This document shows positions 24,301 through 36,846 of a DNA stretch of 64,000 bases, in pieces. The position numbers and the translations under genes were made by a program. Below the pieces are notes generated by a model. That model saw only the letters and a program-made list of their open reading frames with translations, had not been told where the DNA came from and searched no databases. The DNA is taken from positions 16,244,001 to 16,308,000 of the forward strand of contig CM082578.2 in assembly GCA_040954595.2 (NCBI GenBank), given 5' to 3'. Positions within the stretch are counted from its first letter, which is position 1. Each line of letters begins with the position of its first letter. The stretch comes from Balanoglossus misakiensis. Lineage: Eukaryota; Hemichordata.

Positions 24301-27216
24301 TTTGCTAGCCACTGTTGCGTTATTTATCGCGAAGATATGCGATATTTCGTTAATTTCACTCAGGCCACAGTACCTAGTGTAACCACAGTCAGGCCTGGGG
24401 CAGCGTCCGACAAAGTGTGCGGAAAACGCCACCTATAGGCCAAATTTATATTGCTGAAGTACAATGGTAGTGAAAACGTGGTGTACCATGTCACTGAGTT
24501 TTGTACCATCAGCTTTGGTTGACTGCGGTGGATTGCTGTCGAGTCGTTTCCAAGGACGACTACTAATGATTGGGTAGATTGTGGGGACCTGTGGAAATGC
24601 CTATTCAAACAGAAATGTTCAGGGTTCCCATCTCGTATCTCGAAGGCAAAGACCGTGGCTGCTGTGTTAGATGAAGCATTTATACCATACGGTCATTTGA
24701 AGCTTTGGTTGAATTTTGTAAATATATGTACGTATTCTTTATCATAGAAAGACTTTGCTTATATATATCAGGCAGAGGAACCCGTCAAAGGAAAATGTGT
24801 CAGCAATTTGCCTCTATTATTCGCGGATAAGACATGCTTACTTCTATGTTACGCTTACAAACCTGTTACCTTGAACACTGCTAAGGGAGCCGTCATTATT
24901 TACGGCCGGGGTGGGGGAATTTCTCTATAAACTCCAATATTTTGAGTACCCCCCCCCCCAGCCAAGCATGCGGAATCTGAGTAAGCCATCAGGAGGAGTC
25001 TGTCAATTTTTGAGACCCCTTTTCAGTTTTCTATTTTTTTGAGAGAACCCCTAGGATTGCTCCGACCCCCAGGCCGTTAAATAATGACGGCTCCCTAACC
25101 CTGTCATGTACGCGTTAAATAATCATGTATACAGTAACTCATTTACTATACTTGGTATTATTAAATCAAAATCAGGAGACTAGTACTCTAAGGACTGAAC
25201 AGTTTTTTTTGACATTCACGTGGAACTACGACATGACTTGCGAAACGCTGAACGCGGGGCATAAACGCGTTTTGCCGAGTCATTGCCCACAGATAGTTTA
25301 TTGTTTATTCTGTGCATGTTTCAAGAGCGGTTGAGTGGAACGCACAGTCACAGTCGGCGTGCTGTGTTCATGAGTGGGAAATTTCCATCCTTTGTTAATG
25401 TTTAGAGAATGACGTCACCTCAGTTCTATTTCATCAGAAATATTTCATCAGACGTAGAATTCAAAATTTGGGGGAAGAAGATTTCTCTAGTTTGAAAGTG
25501 ATTTCATGAGCTTGACATTCAACCTTAGTAAATTACATTACTAGTCTATCCAGAGTGGTCAATTCTTGAGTGTCGACTTGCGGTGGCCGTGTGAGCAATA
25601 CATGCGACGAGAAAGCCGTTGGACGGAACTGCCTCGCTTTTTAGTCCTCTTGGAATGTGCCGATATATCGCCGCCAACGACGACCCTCTGTAAAATCGAT
25701 GATTGCGTAACTGGCCTTCCGCACCGCAGTAGTTGCGAAAGAGCATGATGAAAGTCGGAGGGGAGTGCAATGTCGTCATGCATTATTAGCGCTAATATCA
25801 CTGTAAGAGTGTAATGCTCGACATAAGCACTCAGACTTCACTCCAGGCGGGTATATTTTCGACAACCGAGCAGCCGAGAGAAACAAGGTCGGGCATTGGG
25901 TTGAATGAGATCGTGTCACCGGAAAAAAAACAGATTATAATTTTCGACGGGTACGTGTACACACTGAGTGTGAGTTCTTCCACGGACTTGAGTAAAGTTT
26001 ACGTACGTAATCAAAAGGTTAGTTGAACATTTCATATCTGTGCGCACATTTCCATGAACAGTCTTATCCGTTGAAATCGCGCAATATCGAGTGGCACTTC
26101 ACGAAAGTCGTACAACAGGTCAACGTTCTATAGTGGACTGGTCCGTGCTCTAGTTGTGTCACATAGTGATTTATTGTGATCAGTTTGTACACGGGCAGGA
26201 GTCGTAGCTTCAATCGGGTCGCGAGCAATCAACTAATGTTTCCACCCCGATATTACTACATGTACTTCCAAAATCTCTTTGCGTACACATCGACGGCAAC
26301 CATCGTACGTTACATAACGCTCAATATGTCAAAAACTGGTACGTATACCTGCATTCAATTTATTTACCGGTAGGCATCGATAGGTTTGAAGTAGGCGTAG
26401 TATTTGGAATTCTACCATTTTACGCGTCCTTGTAACTATGGCGGCACATAGGGATGAACACAGTTTCTACTCCTGTCTGTTTAACAAGATTCTTTATTTC
26501 TGAATTTAGAAACACCAGGCGACCCCTTCTCCACACATAAAACGTTACTGGTACGAGGTTTTTGATTAGGTGTATTCTTTTAGACTGGCTCTGCATTTAC
26601 ATTTCAATCTGTGCTCGCACGACAAGTTTAGACGAATATTCACTGATGAGATACGTTTCTATTTTCCTATTTTCGTTGAGATTTTATTTACACCAACTGT
26701 CGAAAATAATTTGCTTGCCACCTCCAGAACGTGGATGTGCAGATTAAGCTCGTTGTTACCCGTGAGTGCGAATTTTTCGTTGTTTTGGCAAAATTTTATC
26801 TTTTGAAAATATGCGTCGTCGGGATTAATTCAGACAATGAATCTGAAAAAATCAATAACTCCATATTTTACGGATGTTGCGGGCACCATCAAGTACTTGT
26901 TTCTTTTAAAGTGGGTGTAATTGTGTGCATGTACGTTGTGCGTGTACCTGACCTATTATGGCGTCACGTCAGTTATTTACATGTCAGAAGTGAACGACTC
27001 TGTCCCTTTAACCGCAGGCTCGGAAAAATGACGCACCGAGAACTTGATCATGATTGTAGCCGTAATTTTTTTTTTTGGTTTTCCTTTCCAGTACAGGCCG
27101 AGAAGAGTTGTATCAAAGCAAAGTACGGGTTAAAGTTAACCATCAACTGTTGACCTGTTCTCGAGTGAACAGCCCGGAAGATATTTTGTTTATCTTGAAC
27201 TACCAGGACTCTAGAA
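24301..27216. other. Intergenic between GNAT and SLC16 genes
   Basis: No coding exon is recognised. The region contains the GNAT 3' UTR on its left, a foldback MITE at 24885-25095 and, on its right, the SLC16 promoter. The open frames here are short and show no motifs. Confidence 0.5.
24885..25095. mobile_element. Foldback MITE with TAA duplication
   Basis: The inverted ends GGGAGCCGTCATTATTTA and TAAATAATGACGGCTCCC face each other across about 211 bp, and TAA trinucleotides flank both ends (24882-24884, 25096-25098). A 3-bp TWA duplication is the habit of PIF/Harbinger-type elements, so that class is likely but not proved. There is no internal coding capacity; a C-run lies inside. The element is between the GNAT and SLC16 genes. 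Confidence 0.7.
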
Positions 27217-29376
27217 ATGAGTAAACCCAGAAAAGCTTTACAAAGGAAAGTGCTCGAGGCACCACCCGATGGAGGCTGGGGCTGGATGGTCGTAGTTGGC
27301 GCATTTGCAATCCTGTTCATCGTCAGAGGAACCCAGAACTCCGTTGGAGTTCTTTTTGTCGTCCTGCTCGATCATTTCCAAGAGGGCGCTGGTTCCACAG
27401 CATGGCTGACAACTTGCTTGACGTCCCTCAGTCTCTGCACTGGTAAGTGTCGCACAAATCCGTCGTGTTGCCATGACATTTGCTAAATACAGCTTCAAAT
27501 TGGCATCAGCTTGTGTCATGCTTACTCACAGATAGAGAGAGAAAGAAAGAGCCCACGTGTAAAGAGAGATTTATAATCAAATCAAATCAAAGCTATATTT
27601 ATAATCTATTCCAATCAAGTCCAATTCGACTTTCAGAGTCTATTCCCATGACCTTTGACCCAGTTACTATTTGTGTTACTCTTATTTCAGGGCCTTTTGC
27701 AGGTGCTCTCAGTAACCGCTTTGGACACCGACGGGTTGTGATATTCGGTGGACTTCTGTCAGCCACTTCGATATTCATCTCAACTTTTGCCACCAATATA
27801 TTGTACTTAACAATAACGTTTGGCGTTTTGACGGGTAGGTTGAAATGCCAGGGTGCTGGGACCAAAACCACTCTTCTATTTGGAGTTCATGCATCCATCG
27901 CTTCTTCTGGTTTAACAATCATACGGTGAAGTACCTATCTCGCTGATAAAACTAATAAGATTTTCATCATTCTGTTTGAGATACTTTATTTTAATTTTTC
28001 CCCAACAGGTATTGGCTTTGGTCTTTCGCGTGTTCCAGCTGTCGCCATGATAGGCCGGTATTTCAAGAAACGCCACGCACTAGCAAGCGGATTCGCTGCG
28101 GTGGGTTCGGGAGCAGGGTCTTTCTCCATGGCACCGCTTATGAGTCTTCTCGTTGACACGTACGGCTGGCGTGGTTCTTTTATGGTAATGGCAGGAATAG
28201 CTTTCAATATCTGCGTGGGTGGTGCTCTCTTACGGCCGATATACTTGAAAGATGACGGCGAAGACACAGCTTCGTCTGAGTCTGGAAAAAACTTACAAGA
28301 ATCTGACGATGAAGCCGGTGAGGTTGACGTCCTTCCACAAAAACAACGCGTGAGATTGTGCTCAAATTACCTCTCCACTGTAGCATCGCATTTTGAATTA
28401 GGACTGTTCAAAGAGGGTATGTTCGTTACTCTAATGGTGTGCAATGTACTCGTTGGGTTTGGCCTGAACATTCCTACAGTTCACATTATCAAGAGAGCGG
28501 TCGATGTTGGAGTGTCGGAATCCCAGGCTCCCATTCTTCTCTCAGTCTTGGGGTTCACTATGATGATTGGAGGTTTCGCCCAGGGCTTCATCGTCGACTG
28601 CTTACACCTGTCCAAGTGTAAATTCTTCGGAGCCGTTCTCACCATCTATGGCATCATAGTGTTATTCTTGCCGCTGGCTACAGACCTCGTCACCATGTGC
28701 TCCCTGATGGCTTTGATGGGTGTGGCGAGGGGAGCCTTCGCCGCTCTGAACTCAGTGGTGGTCCGGACTATCGTTGGACAAAGTCGATTCACTGTTGCCT
28801 ATGGAATATCGCTTGCCTTCGTCGGTACTCCGCAGTTAATTGGACCTGTGGTTGCAGGTGTGTTGTATTTTTGGAGTAATTTGCAATGCGCTGTCGTGTT
28901 CTGTGTTATAATGATTCCATGGGTGCCCTGGACCACGGTCAGATGACAACACTGAAAAAATTAAGTTAATTTGCTGTGATTTATGCGTACAACACAAGAA
29001 TGCCTCATTAACTCCATGCTTTCTGTTACACACAGGCTACATATACGACCAGACTCAAGACTACGCAGTTTCCTTCTTCTTGGGAGGGGGTACCATTCTG
29101 GCGGGTGGACTCATTTTCCTGACAGCCCAATGTGTGTGGGAGCGGATAAGAAAAAAGAGAGATGTCGAAAAATGTGCAGACGTGGAGGACGAATCGACAG
29201 TTGGAGCAACTGCAGATCAGCCTAAGGATGGGTTGTACGTCTTGTTCGATCAAGGTTCCGGCGACGCGCTTGGTACGAAGACGACGACCGTTCTCTCGAA
29301 ACTATCGGAAGACGATGACAGCGACTGCCCCGAGTGCGCTTATGTGGTGGATTTGGAGGACGGAACTCCACTGTAG
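27217..29376 (+). CDS. Monocarboxylate transporter, SLC16 family
   Basis: This is a twelve-helix MFS carrier of the SLC16 (MCT) type, which moves lactate, pyruvate or related monocarboxylates with protons, or aromatic amino acids or hormones in some members. The coding exons are 27217-27442, 27691-27834, 28009-28857 and 29036-29376, giving 519 residues. The MCT signature lies at residues 13-24 (EAPPDGGWGWMV). TM2-3 contain FGHRRVVIFGG, the usual loop motif. A large acidic, poorly conserved loop between TM6 and TM7 (about residues 195-245) fits the family, as does the long acidic cytoplasmic C tail. The exon 3-4 join gives GPVVAGYIYDQTQDY, matching the conserved TM11 region, and supports the donor at 28858. 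The subfamily and substrate are not clear. Upstream stop codons and a good ATG context support the start. A candidate poly(A) signal AATAAA lies at 29744-29749. Confidence 0.92.
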
Positions 29377-31072
29377 GGAAACTTGTATAAAAAACGCAAG
29401 GTCGTCTGTTTCAACCACGAGTAATACATTGGAACCAGGCTGTACGTTTAATATATATAGACCAACGTCCAGATTGACTGTCGTGTCAGAATGTGGGCAG
29501 CCTTATCCCTCGCTTGATAATCCTCAGCTGATGTAAAGTCTCCATGCGACAGGCAAGGGAGATGTTCTGGGTATGGAAGCACCGAATCTGGCGAACGATT
29601 GGTTCGCACTTCACCTTCTTTAGCTTAGCATCCTTTTATGGGTGTGTTTGTTGTCTTTCGTATAAAAAAGACACTTCAGCGTTGCATGCTGATATTTTCA
29701 AGAATTTTATAAATTCAGAATTTTATTTAATTCATTTACATGGAATAAAATAATTTTATAAAGTGTATCTTATTTATGTGTCGTCAATTTTTTTGTATTT
29801 GATTCTAAGATACTGATTTTGCTGTATCATCTATGTAAAACTTCTGTAACTCTCCTTGCATGTGGGCCGGAGGCCTTGAAACGCAATAAACGAACCCGCC
29901 GCCATTTCAAATGGGTAAATGTCGTCATGCCCATCGTGACGTCACAGACTATGCTCTACGTCCACTGCACCAGTTCACTGACCGACCAGCGTGTGATATC
30001 ATCGCATTGGTAAGTTGCTCTCCCCATGGTAGACTTAAAACTCATATCTTATATTGTCGTGAACGGTAGAAATTTACAAGTGCCGATCTCACCAAATCAC
30101 GTTCTTCTCCTGATCAACAAAAACACTCTGGGGTCTCTTTAATATCAGGAAGCTTGTTGTTAGAATAAATTGTTTTTTTCTATCTAAAAACCGACAGCGT
30201 ATAGTTGGTACTGTCGACGTCGGTGTCATATGATTACTTAGTACTTCAGGGTACGTTATAGGTCATGTAGGATGTAGGTACCGCCATGATATGATATTTC
30301 TAATCAGATTTGACGAGCAAACCGTCTGAGTGGTAGCCAGAACAACATTGCAAGATCTCTCGAAGCGTATAGGGTTGTCGAATTGAAAGGCCAGTTCAGT
30401 GTCTGGACGGCCTTCGTGAAGCCTTCATTGAAGACGAGTTTGTTCTTCAACTCCGGAAAGAAATCTGGCGATTCTTTTGAGCGTTTAAATTGACATGCGT
30501 GAAAGGTGAAACTGTTCTACAAACTACGGTACGACGCGTGCAACTTGCAGCACGGACGATGTGTCCAGATACGGGGACGTGAACAGTAGGTTTACAACGT
30601 CGTCTGTTGTTGCATGTTCCCTGTCACTCGCGATTGGATGACATTGTTTGTCGGGTTACCTCATGCCCACATGACTTGAAAGAGGTCAGTGTGGGGGCGT
30701 TCCCAGGACAATGTTAGTCAGTTTCGACACCAGTTTTCGAAAAGTATGCTTGGATCTTGCTTCATGAATCAAAGTACTAGTATGTTAGTTTCGATGATAT
30801 AATATAAGTGTTGTGTGTGCACCTGCGTGCGGGTGTATGTATGTATGTATGTATGTATGTATGTGTGCGTGCGTGTGTGCGTGCGTGCGTGTGTGTCAAC
30901 CAAACAAGGTGAAAGAAGTGCAAATTTATTTTGCCATTCGTCGACCTCGCTTTTGCAAGGTCAAGCTAATGTCACAGCCAATAACACCAGGAAGTCAAGT
31001 GTGGCGAGTGGTCATTTTGTATTCCTACTTTATTCTCTGTCAAGCCACCATTGAAGCTAGTCTTTATCAGGC
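29377..31072. other. SLC16 3' UTR and upstream region of the MFS gene
   Basis: The left 370 bp is likely SLC16 3' UTR, ending near the AATAAA at 29744. A GCCGCCATTT motif (YY1-like, minus orientation) near 29898-29907 and a good donor after 30009 suggest a non-coding first exon of the next gene, which would splice to the acceptor CTTTATCAG just before its ATG at 31073. A (TGTA/TGCG)n microsatellite lies at about 30834-30896. There is no other coding signal. Confidence 0.4.
29744..29749 (+). terminator. Candidate poly(A) signal AATAAA of the SLC16 gene
   Basis: A canonical AATAAA lies about 370 bp after the SLC16 stop codon, with GT/T-rich sequence downstream. It is position- and motif-based only. 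Confidence 0.45.
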
Positions 31073-34000
31073 ATGCAGGATCTACAAATAGGAAAGAGAA
31101 GAAAATGGCGCGGGATGATGGCTGTTGCTGGTGGCATAATGATCCACATCACACTGGGTACATTTTACACTTTCGGTAGGTAAAGCTAAGATGTATTACT
31201 AAACCTGGCCGATCAGGGCAGTACACACGAAAACACACACAGGCTGAATCCCGTTGCACTAAATGCATTTAGGTTTTAAGATCCGCCTAAACGTACCATA
31301 AGAACATCATCAAACCATGACTTCGATCCCCAGTTTTGATTCTTTCTGTTTGTTCTTAATTGTAACTTCCAGGTAATTTGTCGCCGTACATGACATCATA
31401 CATTAGGGAACGAAGTAAACCCTCGGATCTTACGTATGAGGTAAGAACTAGTATATACCAATCCGAGTCCTCAAACAACACCTCCCCACCGCCATGGTGG
31501 TACAGTACATAATACTTATAATTCGGACCTATCTGACTGATTGTATTAGTGAATTATCTGGTCTGTATCCTCTGAGGCTCTTGCTTAATTTGCCAGATGA
31601 TTTCAAGCAGAGAGAAATTCAGACACAGAAAAAACCCCACAGCAATGTATAATACCATTGGCTCTTTTGAATTTATTGACAGATGTCGACATGGATTTTC
31701 GCAGTGGCAGGGGTAATGCAAGGAGGTTTCATGTACTTCGGCGGTCGACTCGATAAGAGGTTTGGCGCGCGTGTGTCCGTGCTGATTGGCAGTCTGATCC
31801 AAAGGTACAACTTTCAAATTAATGAACACAACGCCGAAGGATGCTGTGCCGGGCATGTATAAGACACTGGACGACTGCAAGTTCATGGAACGATAATTGA
31901 TGATGAGAAGTTACTCGAAACAACTCGCTATATATTTCCATGAGACAGTCGGTGAATTCTCTAGAAGGCAATGAAATATTCTTTAAAGGAGGCCACTGTC
32001 TGTTACTTCTGGGTGTTTTTCAGTATTTTTGTTTTATCTATCATCTGCGTTCTTGTTCTCATTTCAGTACAGGAGTTTTCCTTACCTATTTCACCATTCA
32101 GAGTTCGTTTTATCTGGTCATAATCTCATACGGGGTAATAGTTGGGCTTGGCGTTGCTCTGGCTTATGGACCAGCCCTGACATGCGCAATGAGGGTAAGT
32201 TGTGACGAAACAAAGTGTGTGTTCTGAAAGTGCTGACGATAAGCTCTGGAAGAGAGATGCAAACTGGGGCATGCAGGCATGTCGTGTCAGAATATCATTC
32301 ATGAATAAGAAGATACATGTTGTCATCAAGACGCATGTTTTCATGCAAAAGGATACAATTACGACTGCTACGCGTAAATGCACTGAAAATATGATCCACA
32401 ACATTAGACACCGCCAGTAAACCATTTTCAAATAACGCTTGTTGGTTTTAAAATTTTCAGTGGTTTCCAAAACATAAAGGTGTTGCTAGCGGTTTGATAG
32501 TGGCTGGATTCGGTGGTGGCGCTTTCATATTCAATCAAGTTCAGACTGCATACATAAATCCAGAGAATTTATCACCCGTGGAGTCTCCGTCTGGAGAAAA
32601 GTGAGTACCAGTGATTCACAATTGTTCTGAAAAAAAAAATAAAAAAATAACACACCTAAAAATAAGATATGATATCAAAAGGTGATGTTGAAGCTGATGT
32701 CAATTATTATCCGTACTCTCTACAGATTTTTCAACCAAGAGGAAATACTAGATAGGACGCCAAAATGCTTTCTATTGATGGGAGGTTGCTATTTAGCTAT
32801 CCAGCTCATTGGATGCCTATTGGTGTCCGACCCTCCAACTAATAAAGTAAGGCAAGAAGGCAATTATCTGGTCATTTGGCCTGAACTCATAATATGATTT
32901 TCCGTTCACTGTGAGATCTCGCGAGACTTAGTTAATTACCGCAGCAACGGGTTACTAGCCAAACAGTATCGATATTGATTTTCTGGTGTTCAGTAACATT
33001 TGTTAGCATTATTCGAAGTATATTTTTGTTCGCAACATTGGCAAGTTTGCTTGCTCCAAATCTGACGACGAACACGTCGACAGAGCTTGCAATGACACGT
33101 GTTAAAATCAAACAGATTTTTATTATCATTTTGATACTGTGATTTTTTTGTTAAATACACAAGCATGTGTCCATCCAAGAAGAATTTGAGCCCGAGAAAC
33201 AAGCTTTGGTGCCCAAAGAAGAGAACGAAGATTTCGATACGAGGTGGAGTGGTAAAAACTTAAAAACAAGAGACGTTCTTAAAACCAGAGCATTCTGGAC
33301 GCTGTGGTTAACGCTTGTGTTTAACTTACAAACTCAAGTATTGGTGTCATCTCTGTACAAAGTAAGTTGCCTTCGGGTTGCAATTCAAAGAGGCTTGGGA
33401 AGGTCATTTCAACATGTTTATCTTAAAACTGCCTGAAAACTTTATCACTTATGAGAAATGTTTAATTAACCCTAGTAAAGACGTTGACATTATGTGATTT
33501 TCATTTCAGGCTTACGGTCAGAATTTCATCTCAGATGATCACTTCTTAGCTCTCGTCGGGTCGTTTTCTTCTGTTTTCAACTGTTCCGGTCGTGTGTTTT
33601 GGGGCTATCTAGGGGATAGATTTTCATTTCGAGTAAGTATTAAGGCGATTCCATTTTCTTCTGTGGAGAGAAAGGATGTTGTAAAGAATTGATTTCTCGT
33701 AAACTGTGAACGTCATGTAGACCACATCCACAGTCCCTCCAAGGACTGTGTGCAGACTTGTAATTTGAGTCTTGTCCTCTGGGCTCTAGTTGTCTGCAAC
33801 CGTCAATCCCTACCCCTGCTGGTCACCCCCTGGTTAGGGTTAAAGGTTGCGGAGCGCCCGCACACGACTAAACATCACGACACCACCATGTTGTCATGCG
33901 TGCGCCCATTCCCCCCCCCCACCCCCCACCCCCGTGGGAAACCTGGCGAATGTAGATGTCAATCAAGTCTTTTAAAAAGAAACTGTGTTATATTCTCCTT

Positions 34001-34733
34001 TGCAGGATGCAATGTTGGTGTTAACTACAACAAGTGTAGTGTTTGTTTCCACGTTCATTGCCACGGAAGAAGCTGGCAAAGTCATGTTTTTCTTCTGGGT
34101 CTGTGCCATATTTTTCACGTTCTCTGGCAACTTTGCACTTTTCCCGACCGCAACAGCCAGGTACGTCACACATTCACTCTACGCGAACACATTAGATTAG
34201 AATCCTTTGCAGACTTAATGGAACAAAACACTTTCGTCCAGTTACATGTGGCGTTCACTATGTAGTGAGTATTTTGTAAATGTCAGAATAAGTATAGGAT
34301 AAGGTTGTCGTTGTTGAAGATCCCCCATTTTATGTTCTCATTTAATTGCAGGTCGTTTGGAGAAGAACACGCCGGGACAAACTATGGCGTCTTGTTCACT
34401 GCTAGTACAGTTTCATCGGTGACTGGGACACTGACTGCAAATGTATTATCTAAACAAATAGGATGGGTCGGTCTGTTTTATTACTGTGCGGGCTGCTCTA
34501 TTGTCGGTTAGTGTCAATATCAATTATATATTCTAGTGACAAGGACTCTCCAAAATTGGCAAATTTCATTGTGTTTCCAAATGGTGACAAGCACATACTG
34601 TGAGACTTATTGTTTGCTCTCTATGTGCCAACGACAAGACACAAATCTAATGAGAAATCCATTTCCTTTATCAACAGGTGCTATATTAACATTCACATTC
34701 AACGTGAAGACGCCTTCGGGGAAAGATATCTAA
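31073..34733 (+). CDS. MFS carrier, oxalate/formate-antiporter-like
   Basis: This is a twelve-helix major facilitator, of the group related to bacterial oxalate:formate antiporters and eukaryotic carriers of small monocarboxylates. The eleven coding exons are 31073-31175, 31373-31440, 31683-31804, 32068-32194, 32461-32600, 32726-32846, 33164-33361, 33510-33632, 34006-34160, 34352-34506 and 34678-34733, giving 455 residues. Key stretches are MIHITLGTFYTFGNLSPYM in TM1 (the family's LG.xYxxGN/xSPY pattern), the TM2-3 loop GGRLDKRFGARVSVLIGS, WFPKHKGVASGLIVAGFGGG in TM4-5, the mid-protein LKTRAFWTLWLTL opening TM7, FWGYLGDRFSFR in the TM8-9 loop and HAGTNYGVLFTASTVSS in TM10. The domain layout is complete and the C tail is short. 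The start chosen is an ATG at 31073, just after a likely 5' UTR acceptor; two in-frame ATGs lie 16 and 17 codons further on. The substrate is not known. Confidence 0.87.
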
Positions 34734-35333
34734 TCGCTCCCTACAAACGCACAAAAACGACGACGTATTATAGGACGTTAAGTGCATTAACCAACTTTAT
34801 CTGAACAAACAGGAGCTTGATATCTGACATCACTTTGCTCGCCAGGCCCGTTGTGCCAATTTCAAAGCTCAAGCAAATTTGGGAAATGTTACACCCAACT
34901 CTCATTTGGAAGAGACTCTTTGATCGACTAGCAAGCTGTACAGCTGATTATTAAAGTGGCAAAACATAGCTTTAAATATTTTAACGATATTATTTTTTTT
35001 CTACGTGTGTATTTACGTAAAATCGAATTTAATGATGGTCCTACTCCCGGAAAATATTAAAAAGCCACTGCATGACTTGTCAAGTCGACTTGTTTATGCG
35101 ATGGCCTAAACGTCCGTAAGTTTCCCTCGCACTTCCTTGTACCTCTTCAACTGAACTACTTAGTCACACAAACAACGCGGAAATAAAACGGCATGGATGA
35201 CACATGTGACCGGTCACAGTAACATAGCACGCATTTGAACCTTGAACCTTGGGTATGTCTGCTCTCCGATGTGAGACTGGCCAAATCAGGTGTGAGAAGC
35301 AAACCAAAAGGCGCCGACCTTCACCATCGATGG

Positions 35334-35387
<54 letters not shown>
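35334..35387. repeat. (TCA)18 microsatellite
   Basis: Eighteen uninterrupted TCA units. The poly-Met and poly-Ser open frames here are repeat artefacts. Confidence 0.95.
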
Positions 35388-36498
35388 CTTTTACTATCTG
35401 TTCATACTAGTAGGCCTAACTAGCCCGGCCTAACTTCCATGGTTTCATCCCCATCTGCAGTGACGAAATATGTGTAAGTAGACTAAGGGGTTTATGATAT
35501 CCAGGTGTATTAGATTTGCTACGGGCACATGATTTCGAAAGACGTCGAGGCTTGGGTAATCATTGGTCCATTTCCACCTGACACCTGAGTCCTCCAGAAC
35601 TAGAACTGAGCGGAGTACATGTAAACGAATGGCGTTGCCGCTGTTGGTCACGTGATTGGTTGCCCTTGTCCTGCGCGCATCAGGCGTAGTCTGCATTCCC
35701 CAGTACTTCCGCGTACCAAAATATCACCTTCCGTCGCGCAACGCCTGGATAGTTCCCAGAGCAACTAGTGTCCACGTTACACCCTGTGACCGAAACATGT
35801 AGATTTGTGTGTATACCGATCTTTAAGGAAATCGCGCTGTGAACCACTTTTTCGAGTATGGAATTAAACAGTCGTCGGCTAGTGAAGTGAATACGTTTAA
35901 AAAGTCGTTTGCTTCTGCGTGGGAGGTCATAAACTGACCAGTTCGTTGGCAAGGTAGGTTCTCATTATTGACAGTTCCTTCTAGTTTTATATACCCTGAT
36001 AAATTGGTGCGTCATGTCAGTTACGTCATCAGTGCGTGTTACTCTTTACAACTTATTTCGTGTTTGAGACCAACGCTTTCGACATGATTGCGAAGAGTCC
36101 AAACGGGGAAAGGTCACGCCCGATCGGTCACAGCATGTAAACTAATTACGCTGTTATTTTGAGCCATGGCCGGGGATTGGAGCCACCATAGCAGCTCAAA
36201 CGTTTTCAACATGCAAAACATGCACTTGAAACATAGTACCCGAATACATGTATACGCGCTTTAAAATTGCGCACATACATGCTCAGCACTGTAGAAGTTG
36301 GCCTTGCGGGCGCGACAAAAACGTTTACAAAGGAATGAGGATACATTACTAGTTTCCTTGTCGGCAGATAGGAGATCGTCATACGTTTGGGACCGTGGTT
36401 TGGGGAGTACCCATTCTATTACTGCGCTCAAGCTCGGTAATGTTCTCTAATTGAGAAGACAACATGCATCACGACAGGCAAAACAGTACAGATCTCAA

Positions 36499-36528
36499 AG
36501 CACGGTCACGGTGCGCAGTGACCGTGCT
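36499..36528. repeat. Palindromic hairpin flanked by direct TCAAAG
   Basis: Perfect 11-bp arms (AGCACGGTCAC and GTGACCGTGCT) surround an 8-bp loop. The hexamer TCAAAG occurs at both borders (36495-36500, 36528-36533). It lies about 320 bp upstream of the RBD-SH2 ATG and may be a protein-binding palindrome or a tiny foldback insertion. Confidence 0.6.
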
Positions 36529-36846
36529 CAAAGTTAGTTCAGTTACAGTTGTTGTCGCTGCTGCTACAGCATATACTTTAGAGAACAATGGAACCATCCA
36601 TCGACCCTCTCGCTCCGGGGTCATCTATTGACCTGGCCATAGACAGTTGAAAGATTGACCAAACTGTAGTGTGTGACACTATGAAGTAAACCAAAATCTA
36701 GTCCACATAAAAAAATATGAGAGCTGCATTCCAGTGATCAGCTTGCATATCGTTATATACTTATTCTGTTAGTCTTCTCAAATGTTGCACAGACATATGC
36801 CTTTTCTTTCACTTTGTTTTTCAGATTTCCACGCCAAAGGTAAAGT

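Larger units (their letters stand above)
34734..36846. other. Intergenic between MFS gene and RBD-SH2 gene
   Basis: The MFS 3' UTR probably ends near an ATTAAA at 34949-34954. A pure (TCA)n microsatellite is at 35334-35387, and a 30-bp palindrome at 36499-36528 is flanked by TCAAAG repeats. A good donor near 35953 and an acceptor (TTTTTCAG) ending at 36824 could define a spliced 5' UTR for the gene starting at 36847. No coding exon is recognised. Confidence 0.45.

Noticed and set aside
33900-33935. C-rich run with open frame in an MFS intron (33750-34265)
   Set aside because: The frame crosses a clear intron and the exon 9 acceptor in another phase; the real exon 9 continues the MFS reading frame.
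35164-35423. Poly-Met and poly-Ser open frames
   Set aside because: Created by the (TCA)18 microsatellite.
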